A stretch of DNA of 40,644 nucleotides from Caballeronia calidae (lineage in GTDB: Bacteria; Pseudomonadota; Gammaproteobacteria; Burkholderiales; Burkholderiaceae), in NCBI RefSeq assembly GCF_900044055.2, contig NZ_FCOX02000061.1, positions 1-40,644 of the forward strand. The letters are read 5' to 3'. The translations under genes and the position numbers were made by a program. Each line of letters starts with the position of its first letter. The first letter of the stretch is position 1. Shown in pieces: positions 16,934 through 24,961 of the stretch. A model generated the notes under the pieces. It worked only from the letters and a program-made list of their open reading frames with translations, did no database searches and was not told the DNA's origin.

Positions 16934-18307
16934 GTGCTGAGCGCAGCGGTCCAATCGGTAAGACGACGTTTCGGCGGCGTGCATGGGGATCACAAGCGAA
17001 TCGCAAGAAGCGCGGTCGTGCTCCTGGCATTCGTGATCCTCGGCAAGTGCATAGGCGCATCAAAAGAAATGGCGATCGCATATCGCTATGGGATCAGCGG
17101 AACCGTCGACGCCTATCAGCTCGCGCTCACGCTCGTCACCTGGCTGCCTACGATGCTCACGAACGTGTTGGGCGTGCTGCTTGTTCCCGCGCTCGTCTCG
17201 CTCAAGGACAGCAAGTCCGAGCAGAACAGCTTTCTCAGCGAGCTCGAAGGCGTGGGGCTCGTCGTCGGCACCATCTCGTGTCTGCTGCTCTGGCTGTGCT
17301 GGCCATATATGGCGGAGGCCGTCGGGGGCAATCTCGCCAAATCGACGCGGGAGATTTGCCGGAACATGATCATCAGCATGATGCCGGTCGGCGTGCTGAC
17401 CTTGACGATCTGCATCTCATCGGCGCGGCTGCAGGCTTCCGGCAAGCACATCAACACGTTGCTCGAATGCGTGCCGGCCATCGGCCTGCTCGCGTTCGTG
17501 CTCGCCGCGCAAGATAACGAGTCGATCTGGCCGCTCGTCGTCGGGACGTCGCTCGGCTTCCTGGTGCAGGCCGCGTGGCTGCGCGTGCTGGCGCGGCGCG
17601 CCGATTCGATGTCAGCGATGCCAAGCGTCTCGACGCGCGCGAAGCAGTGGCCAGACACGATCCGCTCGATGGGCACACTGACGATCGGCTGGGTCGTCGC
17701 AGGTCTCTGGCTCCCCGTCGACCAGTACTTCATGGCGCAACAGGGCGACGGCGCCATCGCGACGTTCGGCTACGCGAACCGGCTGCTGTCGCTCGTGCTC
17801 AGCATGGGCACTCTCGCGATCGCCCGCGCAACCCTGCCGATTCTCGCGGAGATTCTCCATCGCGGCGATCATGCGCGCGCTCGCAGCACGGCGCTCAAAT
17901 GGTCCGGCGTGATGACGGCCGTCGGCTTGAGCGGCAGCCTCATCGCGTATGTGCTCGCGCCGTTCGCCGTGAAGCTGCTCTTTCAGAACGGCGCCTTCAC
18001 GGCCGACGACACCGTCGCCGTCACGACGCTCTTCCGCTATGGGCTGCTGCAAGTGCCTTTCTACTTCGGCATGTGCGTGCTCACGCAGCTGTTCGCGAGC
18101 GAGAGGCGCTATCGGGCGATCACCGTGATTTCGCTGATTGGTTTCGGAATTAAGATCGTCGGCAATCTCATTCTCATCCGCTACTTCGGCGCGCAGGGCG
18201 TGCTGCTCGCGACCGGCGTCGGCGCGTTCGCCGTGCTAGCGTGCTACGTCTATTGGACGCGCTTCGCGCCGGCTTCCCGTGCCCCTGACACGAACGATCT
18301 CGAATGA
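16934..18307 (+). CDS. MurJ/MviN-family lipid flippase (orphan paralogue)
   Basis: A 457-aa membrane protein with about 13-14 predicted helices across its length. It has the MurJ/MviN pattern of the MOP superfamily: LGKCIGASKEMAIAYRYGIS in the first helices, DAYQLALTLVTWLP, and GYANRLLSLVLSMGTLAIAR in the middle. E. coli MurJ is 511 aa, so this is slightly short. The GTG start is supported by AGGAGGAG at 5-nt spacing. Orphan copies outside the peptidoglycan cluster usually flip polyprenyl-linked oligosaccharides for surface polysaccharides (inference). No glycosyltransferase or polymerase gene is next to it, so its substrate is unknown. Confidence 0.87.
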   Translation: MLSAAVQSVRRRFGGVHGDHKRIARSAVVLLAFVILGKCIGASKEMAIAYRYGISGTVDAYQLALTLVTWLPTMLTNVLGVLLVPALVSLKDSKSEQNSFLSELEGVGLVVGTISCLLLWLCWPYMAEAVGGNLAKSTREICRNMIISMMPVGVLTLTICISSARLQASGKHINTLLECVPAIGLLAFVLAAQDNESIWPLVVGTSLGFLVQAAWLRVLARRADSMSAMPSVSTRAKQWPDTIRSMGTLTIGWVVAGLWLPVDQYFMAQQGDGAIATFGYANRLLSLVLSMGTLAIARATLPILAEILHRGDHARARSTALKWSGVMTAVGLSGSLIAYVLAPFAVKLLFQNGAFTADDTVAVTTLFRYGLLQVPFYFGMCVLTQLFASERRYRAITVISLIGFGIKIVGNLILIRYFGAQGVLLATGVGAFAVLACYVYWTRFAPASRAPDTNDLE

Positions 18308-18456
18308 ACGACGGCCTGCTGGACGGCGGCCGTTGAGCCGTAGGCAGCATCAGCAGGCGGATGCACTCGGCCTGCCCGCTAAGCCTTATCGACCCGTTCC
18401 AACCGATTGGTCGCTTTACCGAGGGCGTATACTAAAAAACGTGAGCGACGAGTCGC

Positions 18457-18684
18457 TCAATTCTGCTCGAAAACCGCCTGAACTGCCGAAACACTGGACA
18501 CGGCACGGAAGCGATTGCCGTACTCGCTCACCGTGATGTGCGAGGGAAGCGGCGCATCGCGGACCCGCTCGAAGCTCAGATCACCAACCCGTCCACACTT
18601 GAGCAGGTGGCTGTTCAGCTTCCAACTCAACTTACGAGTTCTGCGCGGTAAAACGGGCGTCGTTAGGCCGAACGCGGACTGCAC
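18457..18684 (-). CDS. Hypothetical small protein or gene remnant
   Basis: The minus strand encodes 75 aa from an ATG at 18684. The C-terminal 45 residues (GDLSFERVRDAPLPSHITVS, then EYGNRFRAVSSVSAVQAVFE) use host-like codons and look coding. The N-terminal 30 residues are basic and unconvincing. There is no clear RBS. It may be the C-terminal piece of a decayed gene rather than an intact one. No family is recognised. Confidence 0.3.
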   Translation of the reverse strand: MQSAFGLTTPVLPRRTRKLSWKLNSHLLKCGRVGDLSFERVRDAPLPSHITVSEYGNRFRAVSSVSAVQAVFEQN

Positions 18685-18765
18685 GCAATTGAAATGTCAC
18701 CCGCGACGCAACATTCGCTTGCGGCGATGCTCATGGTAAGGAAATCAAGAAACGCCGTGAACGTC

Positions 18766-18967
18766 TTACAATTGCTCAGGTTTTCCGTCCGTCGTCGCCG
18801 ATGGCGACACGGTTTGAAAAGGCGCAAACTTCTCTGAGAACGCCTTGCCTGCGGCGCGCGATTGGTAAATGAGATCCGCCGAAGCGAGTTCGTGCGCCCT
18901 TTCGCTCTCGGCGGCGCCTTTTGAGACTATCCAACGCGGAGTCCTTCGGTCAAATGCGCAGCCTTGC
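18766..18967 (-). pseudogene. Uncharacterised gene remnant
   Basis: A minus-strand frame reads DRRTPRWIVSKGAAESERAH, then ELASADLIYQSRAAGKAFSEK and so on to KPEQL and a stop at 18766. Codon choice matches the neighbours and the segment looks coding. Upstream it meets stop codons (TAA TAA near 19007) before any start, so the N-terminus, perhaps a signal peptide, is lost. It overlaps the leader region of the divergent membrane-protein gene. No function can be assigned. Confidence 0.4.
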
Positions 18968-19038
18968 AGACAAATCGGCCGCAGGCTTCGAAATCCACTT
19001 TATTAGTCCATTTGCACGAGCAGACCAACGAGGCAATC

Positions 19039-19884
19039 ATGTCTGAAACCGAACCATGGACATGTCCGACGTGTGCGATGCACGTCACCACGCCTTTCTG
19101 CCCGATGTGCGGCGAGAGCCCAATTAGGCCGCCCGATCTTACGCTGCGTGGGATTGGAGCAAAGGTCCTGCACGCGGCGACGAGCATCGATGGGCGACTG
19201 CTTCGCACCATTAGCGTTTTGCTACGTCACCCGGGCGAGCTGACGGTCGCGCATCTGAACGGAAAGCGCATGCCTTTCGTCCCGCCGTTTCAGCTGTTTC
19301 TGATCTCAAACGCGATCTTTTTCGCGATGCAGTCGCTGACCGACACTCAAGTCTTCGGCTCGACTCTTCAGTCGCATCTTCATCATCAGGACTGGAGTCC
19401 GCTCGCTCAGTTGTTGGTTGCCGAGCGCATTGCAAAGCTCCACACGGACCTGCCCCAGTACACCTCGACTTTCGACCGCGGCGCCGTGCTCAATGCGAAA
19501 TCACTCATCATTCTTATGGTGGTTCCATTCTCTCTGTTGTTGTGGATTACCTTCCTGCGCGCGAAAAAGCCATTTGTTACCTTCGTCTATTTTTCGCTCC
19601 ACCTCTATGCATTTTTGCTTTTACTGTTTTCGATCGCGCTAGCAGTCGCGGCCGTCGAGGTCCGTCTAGGGGGCCTCGGACTCGATTCACCCGTCGTCGA
19701 CAACATTCTTTCTATTATTAATCTTGCTGTCTGTGGCACTTATCTGTTTTTTGCATTAAAGCCTGTCTTCGGTTCTTACGGTATAGTGCGGCTCATTACT
19801 TCTGGAGCTATGGCGCTGGCCGCTGGCTTCATCGTTGTAGCCTATCGATTTGCAATTTTTTTGATCACGCTATACACAGCGTAG
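19039..19884 (+). CDS. DUF3667-like zinc-ribbon membrane protein
   Basis: A 281-aa protein. The ATG at 19039 is chosen because GAGG precedes it and the zinc ribbon CPTC-x9-CPMC begins right after (residues 9-25). Then comes a block DGRLLRTISVLLRHPGELTV and HLNGKRMPFVPPFQLFLIS, which is the DUF3667 pattern: FxxT/RxxxLLxxPG and GKRxxxxxP. About five membrane helices follow (about residues 88-110 and 158-281). The family is of unknown function. The gene is complete. It stands alone between remnants; its GC is slightly lower than its neighbours, notably near the 3' end. Confidence 0.75.
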   Translation: MSETEPWTCPTCAMHVTTPFCPMCGESPIRPPDLTLRGIGAKVLHAATSIDGRLLRTISVLLRHPGELTVAHLNGKRMPFVPPFQLFLISNAIFFAMQSLTDTQVFGSTLQSHLHHQDWSPLAQLLVAERIAKLHTDLPQYTSTFDRGAVLNAKSLIILMVVPFSLLLWITFLRAKKPFVTFVYFSLHLYAFLLLLFSIALAVAAVEVRLGGLGLDSPVVDNILSIINLAVCGTYLFFALKPVFGSYGIVRLITSGAMALAAGFIVVAYRFAIFLITLYTA

Positions 19885-20040
19885 CGACCGAACGTCTTAT
19901 GTAAAGGCGTCTTAAATTGGACCGTTTGCTTCGTCGGCTACCTCTCGTACTCGAACCGGCATCCCGACTTACTATTCGAACTCGTCAGCCGCCGGGTATG
20001 AGGCACATTCGACCATCATAACGACCAAGCCGTTTAGAAA

Positions 20041-20172
20041 ATGGTCAGACGTGGTCCCGAACGCGGCCGGCGTAGTGTGGCTGGTCGACTCGCGGAAGCA
20101 AGCGAGCGCAACGAAGCCCGGGCCAGACAGCGCAAAACCCGCAAGCCCCCCACGAAGACGGAGACCGCGTGA
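20041..20172 (+). CDS. Small basic hypothetical protein (43 aa)
   Basis: ATG at 20041, product MVRRGPERGRRSVAGRLAEA and so on, ending KPPTKTETA, very rich in Arg. Its TGA overlaps the ATG of the next frame (TGATG), typical of a coupled pair. I have seen similar two-gene pairs in Burkholderia accessory regions, but know no function. No strong RBS. Since the partner is broken, it is probably non-functional. Confidence 0.35.
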   Translation: MVRRGPERGRRSVAGRLAEASERNEARARQRKTRKPPTKTETA

Positions 20173-20389
20173 TGAACCGCCCCTTGTTGCCATCGGTCGC
20201 CGTCGAGGATTGCCGTTCACCGTTCCGGACGACTGGACGCCTGAGCAGGCATTTGCCGTGTTCAAACTGCTTGAGGATCTGCTTGCCGTCGTAACTGACT
20301 TCTATGGCGCTTAGCTTAACGAACTGCTGCGTGAGCAGCGCTCTTCTGAGGTGCGCGCGCGTACTCACGAACGCGACCCGTCGTTCTGA
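20172..20389 (+). pseudogene. Broken small conserved gene (partner of 20041)
   Basis: The frame starts MNRPLLPSVAVE at 20172, shifts near 20209, and resumes as LPFTVPDDWTPEQAFAVFKL, LEDLLAVVTDFYGA. An in-frame TAG then interrupts before LNELLREQRSSEVRARTHER and DPSF to a stop at 20387-20389. Restoring one base and changing the TAG to CAG would give one continuous protein of about 72 aa. Two independent lesions show it is decayed. The DWTPEQA-x-AVFxLLxDL pattern belongs to a small Burkholderia family of unknown role. Confidence 0.55.
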
Positions 20390-20412
20390 CGTGAACGCCG
20401 CTGCATCACAAT

Positions 20413-20435
20413 GAGGGGGCTTGCGAAGCCTCCTC
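20413..20435 (+). terminator. Stem-loop, possible terminator
   Basis: GAGGGGGCTT (20413-20422), loop GCG, AAGCCTCCTC (20426-20435): a 10-bp stem with one G-T wobble, shortly after the broken pair. The following sequence (GTGCTTTAG) has only a weak T-run, so intrinsic termination would be inefficient. Confidence 0.4.
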
Positions 20436-21132
20436 GTGCTTTAGCAAATCACTCTGAATTGCGCCGCCCAGAAAGCGCGGTTTTATGGCGTCGTCAACAC
20501 TTCGCGGGATTGTGATGTGGCGTTCTGTGAATCAGGCTCGCCGCCAGCTGATGCCAGTCAGGCCGGAGCGCAACAGCGACAGCGACAACGCTTATCGTGA
20601 CCAGGCCGAGCAGTGACATCCTTTCTCGACCAGCCCGAATGTGGCGCGCCACAGCACGAACCACGCAAAAAGCCCGACACGAAAAGCCCGGCACGGGTGC
20701 CCAATGCCGGTGACCATCTCCGGTGCCGCCCACGATCGCCCTGCCGGGCTCAAAGCGGTACGCAGCCCGCCCGGTGCGGCCGTTGACAGAGATCCCGTCT
20801 TCAGAAAGCGGCCGACGCCTAACAGATTTCGAGCTGTTTCTCCAATTTGTTGTTGCTACGCGAAGGCACGGCGCTTGCGGGAAACTTGATCGCGGCGAGA
20901 CATTTGAGCGCCGCGCTCGATGCCGTCGGCGCGGTTGCGCCGGCGAGTCCTCGTGAAGGTTGATTCGACGAAACCACGAGTGCTTGATGAGGCCAATCCG
21001 CCCGCGTGTATCGTTCTTTGACGGTTTGCTGCCGAAATGAGACATGGTCAGGGTGCGCTGTATCCGAGCGACCCACAAGACCTGCTTGACTGAAGCCTCG
21101 GCTCGGGGCTTCACTTGAATACCGGTGTTGGC
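20436..21132. other. Long gap without a supported gene
   Basis: Almost 700 bp. The minus strand at 20494-20619 could encode a 41-aa peptide with one hydrophobic helix (MSLLGLVTISVVAVAVALRP), but AAGG abuts the ATG with no spacing, so translation is doubtful. The rest has open frames in several phases without recognisable content. It is probably decayed DNA plus the promoter of the hydrolase gene. Confidence 0.4.
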
Positions 21133-22218
21133 ATGAGCACGATCCAAGACAAGAAGGCGTCGCCCAGACCGGCGCTCGATGCAGCAGCGGCAGCTGTGGA
21201 GGCCGTTGTGGCTGCGCCCGTCGAGGCTGCCATCGGCATGCTCTACCGTCCCCCGCCTTGGCTGCCCAACAGCCACATCCAGACGATCGTCCCCGCGCTG
21301 TTCGGCCGCCGCCCCGCGGTGGCCTACCGGCGCGAGCGCTGGGACACGCCCGACGGCGACTTTATCGATCTCGACTGGCTCGCGCCCGATCCGCTTTGCG
21401 GCTACCGCGCGAGGGCGGACGCGCCGCTGTTCGTGCTGTTCCACGGACTCGAAGGCAGTTCGAACTCGCACTACGCGCGCACGTTGATGGCCGCCGCTTG
21501 CACGCGCGGCTGGCATGGCGTCGTGCCGCACTTTCGCAGTTGCAGCGGCCCGATGAACCTGATGCCGCGTTTCTATCACCTCGCGGACAGCACCGAAGTC
21601 GACTGGGTGCTGCGGCGTTTGCGTGAAAGACACCGGGGGCCGATCGTCGCGGCGGGCGTATCGCTCGGCGGCAATGTTCTGTTGCGCTGGCTCGGCGAGC
21701 GCCGCCAGGATGCATCGATCATCGCAGCCGCCGCGGCGATCTCCGCGCCGCTCGACGTCCACGCCGGTGGTCGCGCGCTGTCGCAAGGCTTCAACATGAT
21801 CTATACGCGCAGCTTCCTGAAGACGCTCAAGCACAAGGCACGGCAAAAACTCACGCAATACCCGGGGCTCTTCGATCTCGACGACGTCTTCGCCAGTCGC
21901 ACGTTATACGAGTTCGACGACGTCGTCACGGCGCCGCTGCACGGCTTCCGCAACGCCGACGACTACTGGACCCGGTCGACAACGCGTCCGCTCCTGCCAG
22001 AAATTACGGTGCCGACGCTCGTTCTCAACGCGCGCAACGACCCTTTCCTACCCAGCGCCGTGCTGCCGACGCGCAGCGAGGTATCCTCAGCCGTGGAACT
22101 TGACCAACCGGAGCAAGGCGGACACGTCGGCTTCATGACCGGCCCATTTCCTGGCCGGATCGACTGGCTTTCGCACCGGGTGTTCGTCTACCTCGATCCG
22201 TTCACGGAAGATGGCTAA
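21133..22218 (+). CDS. YheT-family alpha/beta hydrolase
   Basis: A 361-aa member of the YheT/EMB8 hydrolase family. The lead motif PPWLPNSHIQTIVPALF (about 41-57) is diagnostic. The nucleophile elbow GVSLGGN places Ser177, with Asp303 (NARNDPFLP) and His331 (GGHVGF) completing a triad. Members hydrolyse esters; the physiological substrate is not established. The ATG at 21133 gives MSTIQDKKASPRP; a TTG 18 bp earlier is also possible and neither has a strong RBS. An Ala-rich stretch at 17-33 precedes the family domain, somewhat longer than usual. No operon partner. Confidence 0.88.
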   Translation: MSTIQDKKASPRPALDAAAAAVEAVVAAPVEAAIGMLYRPPPWLPNSHIQTIVPALFGRRPAVAYRRERWDTPDGDFIDLDWLAPDPLCGYRARADAPLFVLFHGLEGSSNSHYARTLMAAACTRGWHGVVPHFRSCSGPMNLMPRFYHLADSTEVDWVLRRLRERHRGPIVAAGVSLGGNVLLRWLGERRQDASIIAAAAAISAPLDVHAGGRALSQGFNMIYTRSFLKTLKHKARQKLTQYPGLFDLDDVFASRTLYEFDDVVTAPLHGFRNADDYWTRSTTRPLLPEITVPTLVLNARNDPFLPSAVLPTRSEVSSAVELDQPEQGGHVGFMTGPFPGRIDWLSHRVFVYLDPFTEDG

Positions 22219-22545
22219 CATCGTCAAGAGGGCGCGGGCAAACGCTCGAATCTGCACGCACCGGCTCGCAGCGCTGGCGCATACGCGCAGTATCGACGCG
22301 CAGGTGACGTGTTGCTTTCGGGGCACACCGTGGCGGGTGGCCAGCCCTCTTGTTTAAAATAACAATCCGTGGGCTTTGGTCTTTGCAGGGTTTGCCAATC
22401 CTCCAGCCCTCTCCTCAGATGTTCGAAAGGCATGCCCTAGCGCTCAAATGTAGTGGCTTATGTACATGCGGAAGTTCCTAGGTTCAATGCGACCGTCGTT
22501 CGGCTAATTTTCCACTGTCTAGGCCCAGAGCCGTAAGGGGGAGTC
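22219..22545. other. Gap, no gene seen
   Basis: About 330 bp between the hydrolase and the small-protein pair. No convincing frame, repeat or terminator; it ends in the RBS of the next gene. Confidence 0.5.
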
Positions 22546-22758
22546 ATGGATCAACCCATCGTGCTGCGGATCTATCAAGCCCGAAGCGGCAAGTGGGCAG
22601 GGCGGCTGATGATGGGTAATGAGCAACTCGGCGAGGTTGCATGGTATGCCTCGCCCTCGGCAGTCGAGCAGGCAATGAATGAGACTGGCCTGTTCTCAGA
22701 TCATGTCGTAATTGAGGTCCCCGCTAGATTGCGGGCGCACCTGCGGGATGTTCGGTAG
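22546..22758 (+). CDS. Small hypothetical protein (first of a tandem pair)
   Basis: 70 aa, complete, with a strong RBS (GGGGGAG) before the ATG at 22546. The N-terminal half reads MDQPIVLRIYQARSGKWAGR, LMMGNEQLGEVAWYASPS: a compact beta-rich unit with a W-x-G-R and E-x-LG-x-V pattern. The C-terminal half is helical (AVEQAMNETG...VIEVPARLRAHLRDVR). I know no named family. A second copy of the N-terminal unit starts 11 bp downstream, so the two were a tandem duplication. Confidence 0.55.
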   Translation: MDQPIVLRIYQARSGKWAGRLMMGNEQLGEVAWYASPSAVEQAMNETGLFSDHVVIEVPARLRAHLRDVR

Positions 22759-22769
22759 ATCAAGCCTTC

Positions 22770-22892
22770 ATGCCCCAGCGCCGCCCCCTCGTTCTGCGAA
22801 TCTACCGCATCCATAGCGGGCGGTGGGGAGGCGTACTGTCCGCCAATGGGGAAGAGCTTGGAAGGATTACGGGAGGTGGATGCACACAATGA
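22770..22892 (+). pseudogene. Truncated tandem paralogue of the preceding gene
   Basis: 40 aa from an ATG at 22770: MPQRRPLVLRIYRIHSGRWG, GVLSANGEELGRI, then GGGCTQ and a stop. Residues 7-32 match the first copy (LVLRIY-x3-SG-x-W-x-G...E-x-LG). After about 22865 the match ends abruptly and the sequence continues inside an arsenite-permease stump on the opposite strand. The last eight codons and the stop are therefore borrowed from foreign DNA. It is a chimera made by a deletion or recombination junction and is probably not functional. Confidence 0.6.
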
Positions 22893-22985
22893 GCAGCATG
22901 ACCGGCACCTCGATAAGCACGCCCACGACGGTCGTGAGCGCGGCGCCGGAGTTGAACCAGAACAGGCCGATTGGTGAGTGGGCAG
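22867..22985 (-). pseudogene. ACR3-type arsenite efflux permease C-terminal stump
   Basis: The minus strand reads SPIGLFWFNSGAALTTVVGV, LIEVPVMLLIVCIHLP and a TAA at 22867-22869. NSGAAxxTVVGVLIEVPVML is the strongly conserved last-helix motif of ACR3 arsenite exporters. Only this final helix remains, about 38 of some 350 residues. The usual short C-terminal tail is replaced by sequence from the small-protein gene. It shows that an arsenic-resistance gene once lay here. Confidence 0.75.
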
Positions 22986-23050
22986 GCTTCTATTAGGACT
23001 ACAGAAGGCCTACGAAGCGTCGACTGCAAACTGCACTTCCAGCATCGATA

Positions 23051-23400
23051 ATGCTTAATTTGCAAGACCAGTTACGGCGCATCGACGCGTTCGAGGACGA
23101 CATCGATCAACTCGAGAAGCGTACCGGTGCCTGGCAGAAACAGGAAGTGGCATGTCGCGCGATTTCCGACGTGCCCAGCATCCGCCGGCTAACCGCAACG
23201 GCCTTGGTAGCAACTATTGGAGACGCGAGGACCTTCAGGTCGGGACGTGAATTCGCTGCCTTCCTCGGACTTGTTCCGCGGCAAAGCGGTACGGGCGGTA
23301 AGATTCGGCTGGGCTCCATCTCCAAGCGAGGTGATCCCTGCTGCCTCGCACGCCGCGAACATATCGCGCCCGCTGCTTTCCTTGAGCGCGTTCGTTCTCA
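23051..23400 (+). pseudogene. IS110/IS1111-type transposase C-terminal remnant
   Basis: From 23051 one frame reads LEKRTGAWQKQEVACRAISD, VPSIRRLTATALVATIGDAR, TFRSGREFAAFLGLVPRQSG, TGGKIRLGSISKRGDP, which is the transposase_20 domain of the IS1111-type branch. After GDP (near 23337) the frame is lost; the expected YLRTLL... segment survives only as LPRT in another phase. No N-terminal DEDD domain is present. It differs in sequence from the IS110 copy at 14212, so it is a different element. It adjoins the arsenite-permease stump. Confidence 0.8.
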
Positions 23401-23471
23401 CGAGGCAACTCGGCGCGGTCGTACGCGACGTCCTCGACAGACCGATTGCACAAGGAGGACTTGCGAAGCCG

Positions 23472-23597
23472 CTACGGCGCGTCGATCGTCTTGATGTCGT
23501 CAATGGTCGCGACATGCCCTCCTTCAGGCAGCGCGTCGCGCTCACCGGTCATAAGCGGCAAGACTCGATGGATCATGAAGAAAGCGCGCCGACTCAT
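23472..23597 (-). CDS. Small hypothetical ORF (41 aa)
   Basis: Minus-strand ORF: MSRRAFFMIHRVLPLMTGER, DALPEGGHVATIDDIKTIDA and a stop. The codons look host-like and the sequence looks coding. It starts just downstream of the cyclotransferase-like stop (23601). No RBS is clear and no family is recognised; it could be a gene remnant. Confidence 0.3.
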   Translation of the reverse strand: MSRRAFFMIHRVLPLMTGERDALPEGGHVATIDDIKTIDAP

Positions 23598-23600
23598 GAG

Positions 23601-24404
23601 TCAACGTCCACACACGTCGCCTTTTCGTCCCGCGATGGCCGCGCTCCTCGCGGCATAGTCCTCAGAGAAGGCCCGCTGCGCGAAGCATGGCGCCGTCGTC
23701 GCGAGCAGCGCGTCGACCTTAGCGAACTGCTTGTCGAACACCCACGGACGGCGCGCCAGCGTGCGATCGTTGAGCCAGTAGGCGCTCCAGTCCCGCGTCG
23801 TCTCAATGATCTCGCGCGCGAATTCCGGCCCGTACTCGAGACCTCCTTCGATTACGACATCGACGTAGGATTCGACGATCGGAAACGCCGCGTCCGGAAC
23901 GGGAAGCCCTTCTCCCGGCTGCTTGCCATCTGCCTTGGGCACATAGACCCAGACGGTTCCCTGCGACGGCAGCGCCTGCCATGACACCGCTTCGATCAGT
24001 GCGCGCGGCACCTCGACCCGCACGTAGCCCTTCTCGCGCTGGTCGAATGCCGACATGTCATTGCCGACGGGATAGATGACGCCGTTGATTGTCATCGGCG
24101 CTTCGCCGTCAAACGGACGACGCAGGCCGAGTGCGGTGAAGCCGGGGCTTGCGCGATCGCTCCAGCTGCGCACGTAGCCGAATGCCGCCGAAACGCGCAC
24201 CGGAATCGCCGCTACCGGCTTGCCGGCTGTTTCATTGCGCGATGGCGTGTTGATGAGCGAGCCGTAGCCGAAGATAAACTGCGTCGGCTGATCGGGCAGA
24301 CGCGTTCCCCAGAAGTCGGTCGTGTGCGCGTGCGCCGCCAAGCCCACGAACGCGAGTGTGACTGCGACTGCGAATCCTCGAACGTTTGCCAGCGCCGACA
24401 TCAT
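23601..24404 (-). CDS. Secreted gamma-glutamylcyclotransferase-family protein
   Basis: 267 aa from the first of two adjacent ATGs (24404), preceded by GGAG. Residues 1-27 form a signal peptide (SALANVRGFAVAVTLAFVGL then AAHAHT), so the protein is exported. The motif FIFGYGSLIN (about 44-53) is the substrate-binding signature of the GGCT/AIG2 fold. MTINGVIYPVGNDMSAFDQR and REKGYVRVEVP resemble the loop that carries the catalytic acid. Family enzymes convert gamma-glutamyl amino acids to 5-oxoproline. A periplasmic version is unusual because characterised GGCTs are cytoplasmic; the substrate is unknown. No operon partners. Confidence 0.78.
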   Translation of the reverse strand: MMSALANVRGFAVAVTLAFVGLAAHAHTTDFWGTRLPDQPTQFIFGYGSLINTPSRNETAGKPVAAIPVRVSAAFGYVRSWSDRASPGFTALGLRRPFDGEAPMTINGVIYPVGNDMSAFDQREKGYVRVEVPRALIEAVSWQALPSQGTVWVYVPKADGKQPGEGLPVPDAAFPIVESYVDVVIEGGLEYGPEFAREIIETTRDWSAYWLNDRTLARRPWVFDKQFAKVDALLATTAPCFAQRAFSEDYAARSAAIAGRKGDVCGR

Positions 24405-24568
24405 CGTGTCTCCGCCCCTTGCGACACTGCCAATGTACACCGCCCCGGATGCCGGCGTCCGATCGATCGCCGTTCAGCATTTCGATGCTCTCGCATCAGC
24501 GCCGACAGAACGCCACGGCGGCAGGGAGCGCGCCGCCATGAAGAAAATCGAGCCGTGCTCCGCTTGCC

Positions 24569-24961
24569 TCAGGCCTCGACCCGACTCGCCGCGCCAATCG
24601 ACCGATCGAGAAAATCGAGCAGCAGCGGCCCTATCTCATCGAGCTTGTCTTCGAGCGCGAAATATCCAGTGTCGAGAATGTGCAGTTCCGCATCGGGAAG
24701 ACCGCGCAGATACGGGTGCGCGCCCTCTTCGGGAAAGATCTTGTCGTTCTTGCCCCGGACGATGAGTGTCGGCGGCTGATGCTCGCGAAAGAACGCCTGG
24801 AACTGCGGATAGAGCGGCACGTTCGTCCCGTAATCGAGGACCAGGTCCATCTGGATCTCGCGGTTGCCCGGGCGGTCGAGCAGCGCCTTTTTTGATGCGA
24901 GATGCGTCGGCGACGCTGTCCGTGTATTGGAGGATAGTTCAGCGCCTGGCGATTCTTTGTG
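24569..24961 (-). pseudogene. Alpha/beta hydrolase C-terminal remnant
   Basis: The minus strand carries ALLDRPGNREIQMDLVLDYG, TNVPLYPQFQAFFREHQPPT, LIVRGKNDKIFPEEGAHPYL and GYFALEDKLDEIGPLLLDFL. This is the C-terminal third of a haloalkane-dehalogenase/epoxide-hydrolase-like hydrolase with its acidic triad residue (KNDKIF). The His that should follow (GHFALE) is Tyr here (GYFALE). Upstream, ILQYTDSVADASRI is out of frame and the nucleophile half is missing. It is a decayed gene. Confidence 0.7.

Noticed and set aside
20494..21858. Long minus-strand open frame of about 454 codons opposite the YheT hydrolase
   Set aside because: It is antisense to a well-supported hydrolase, Arg/His-rich in the manner of high-GC shadow frames, and has no family resemblance.
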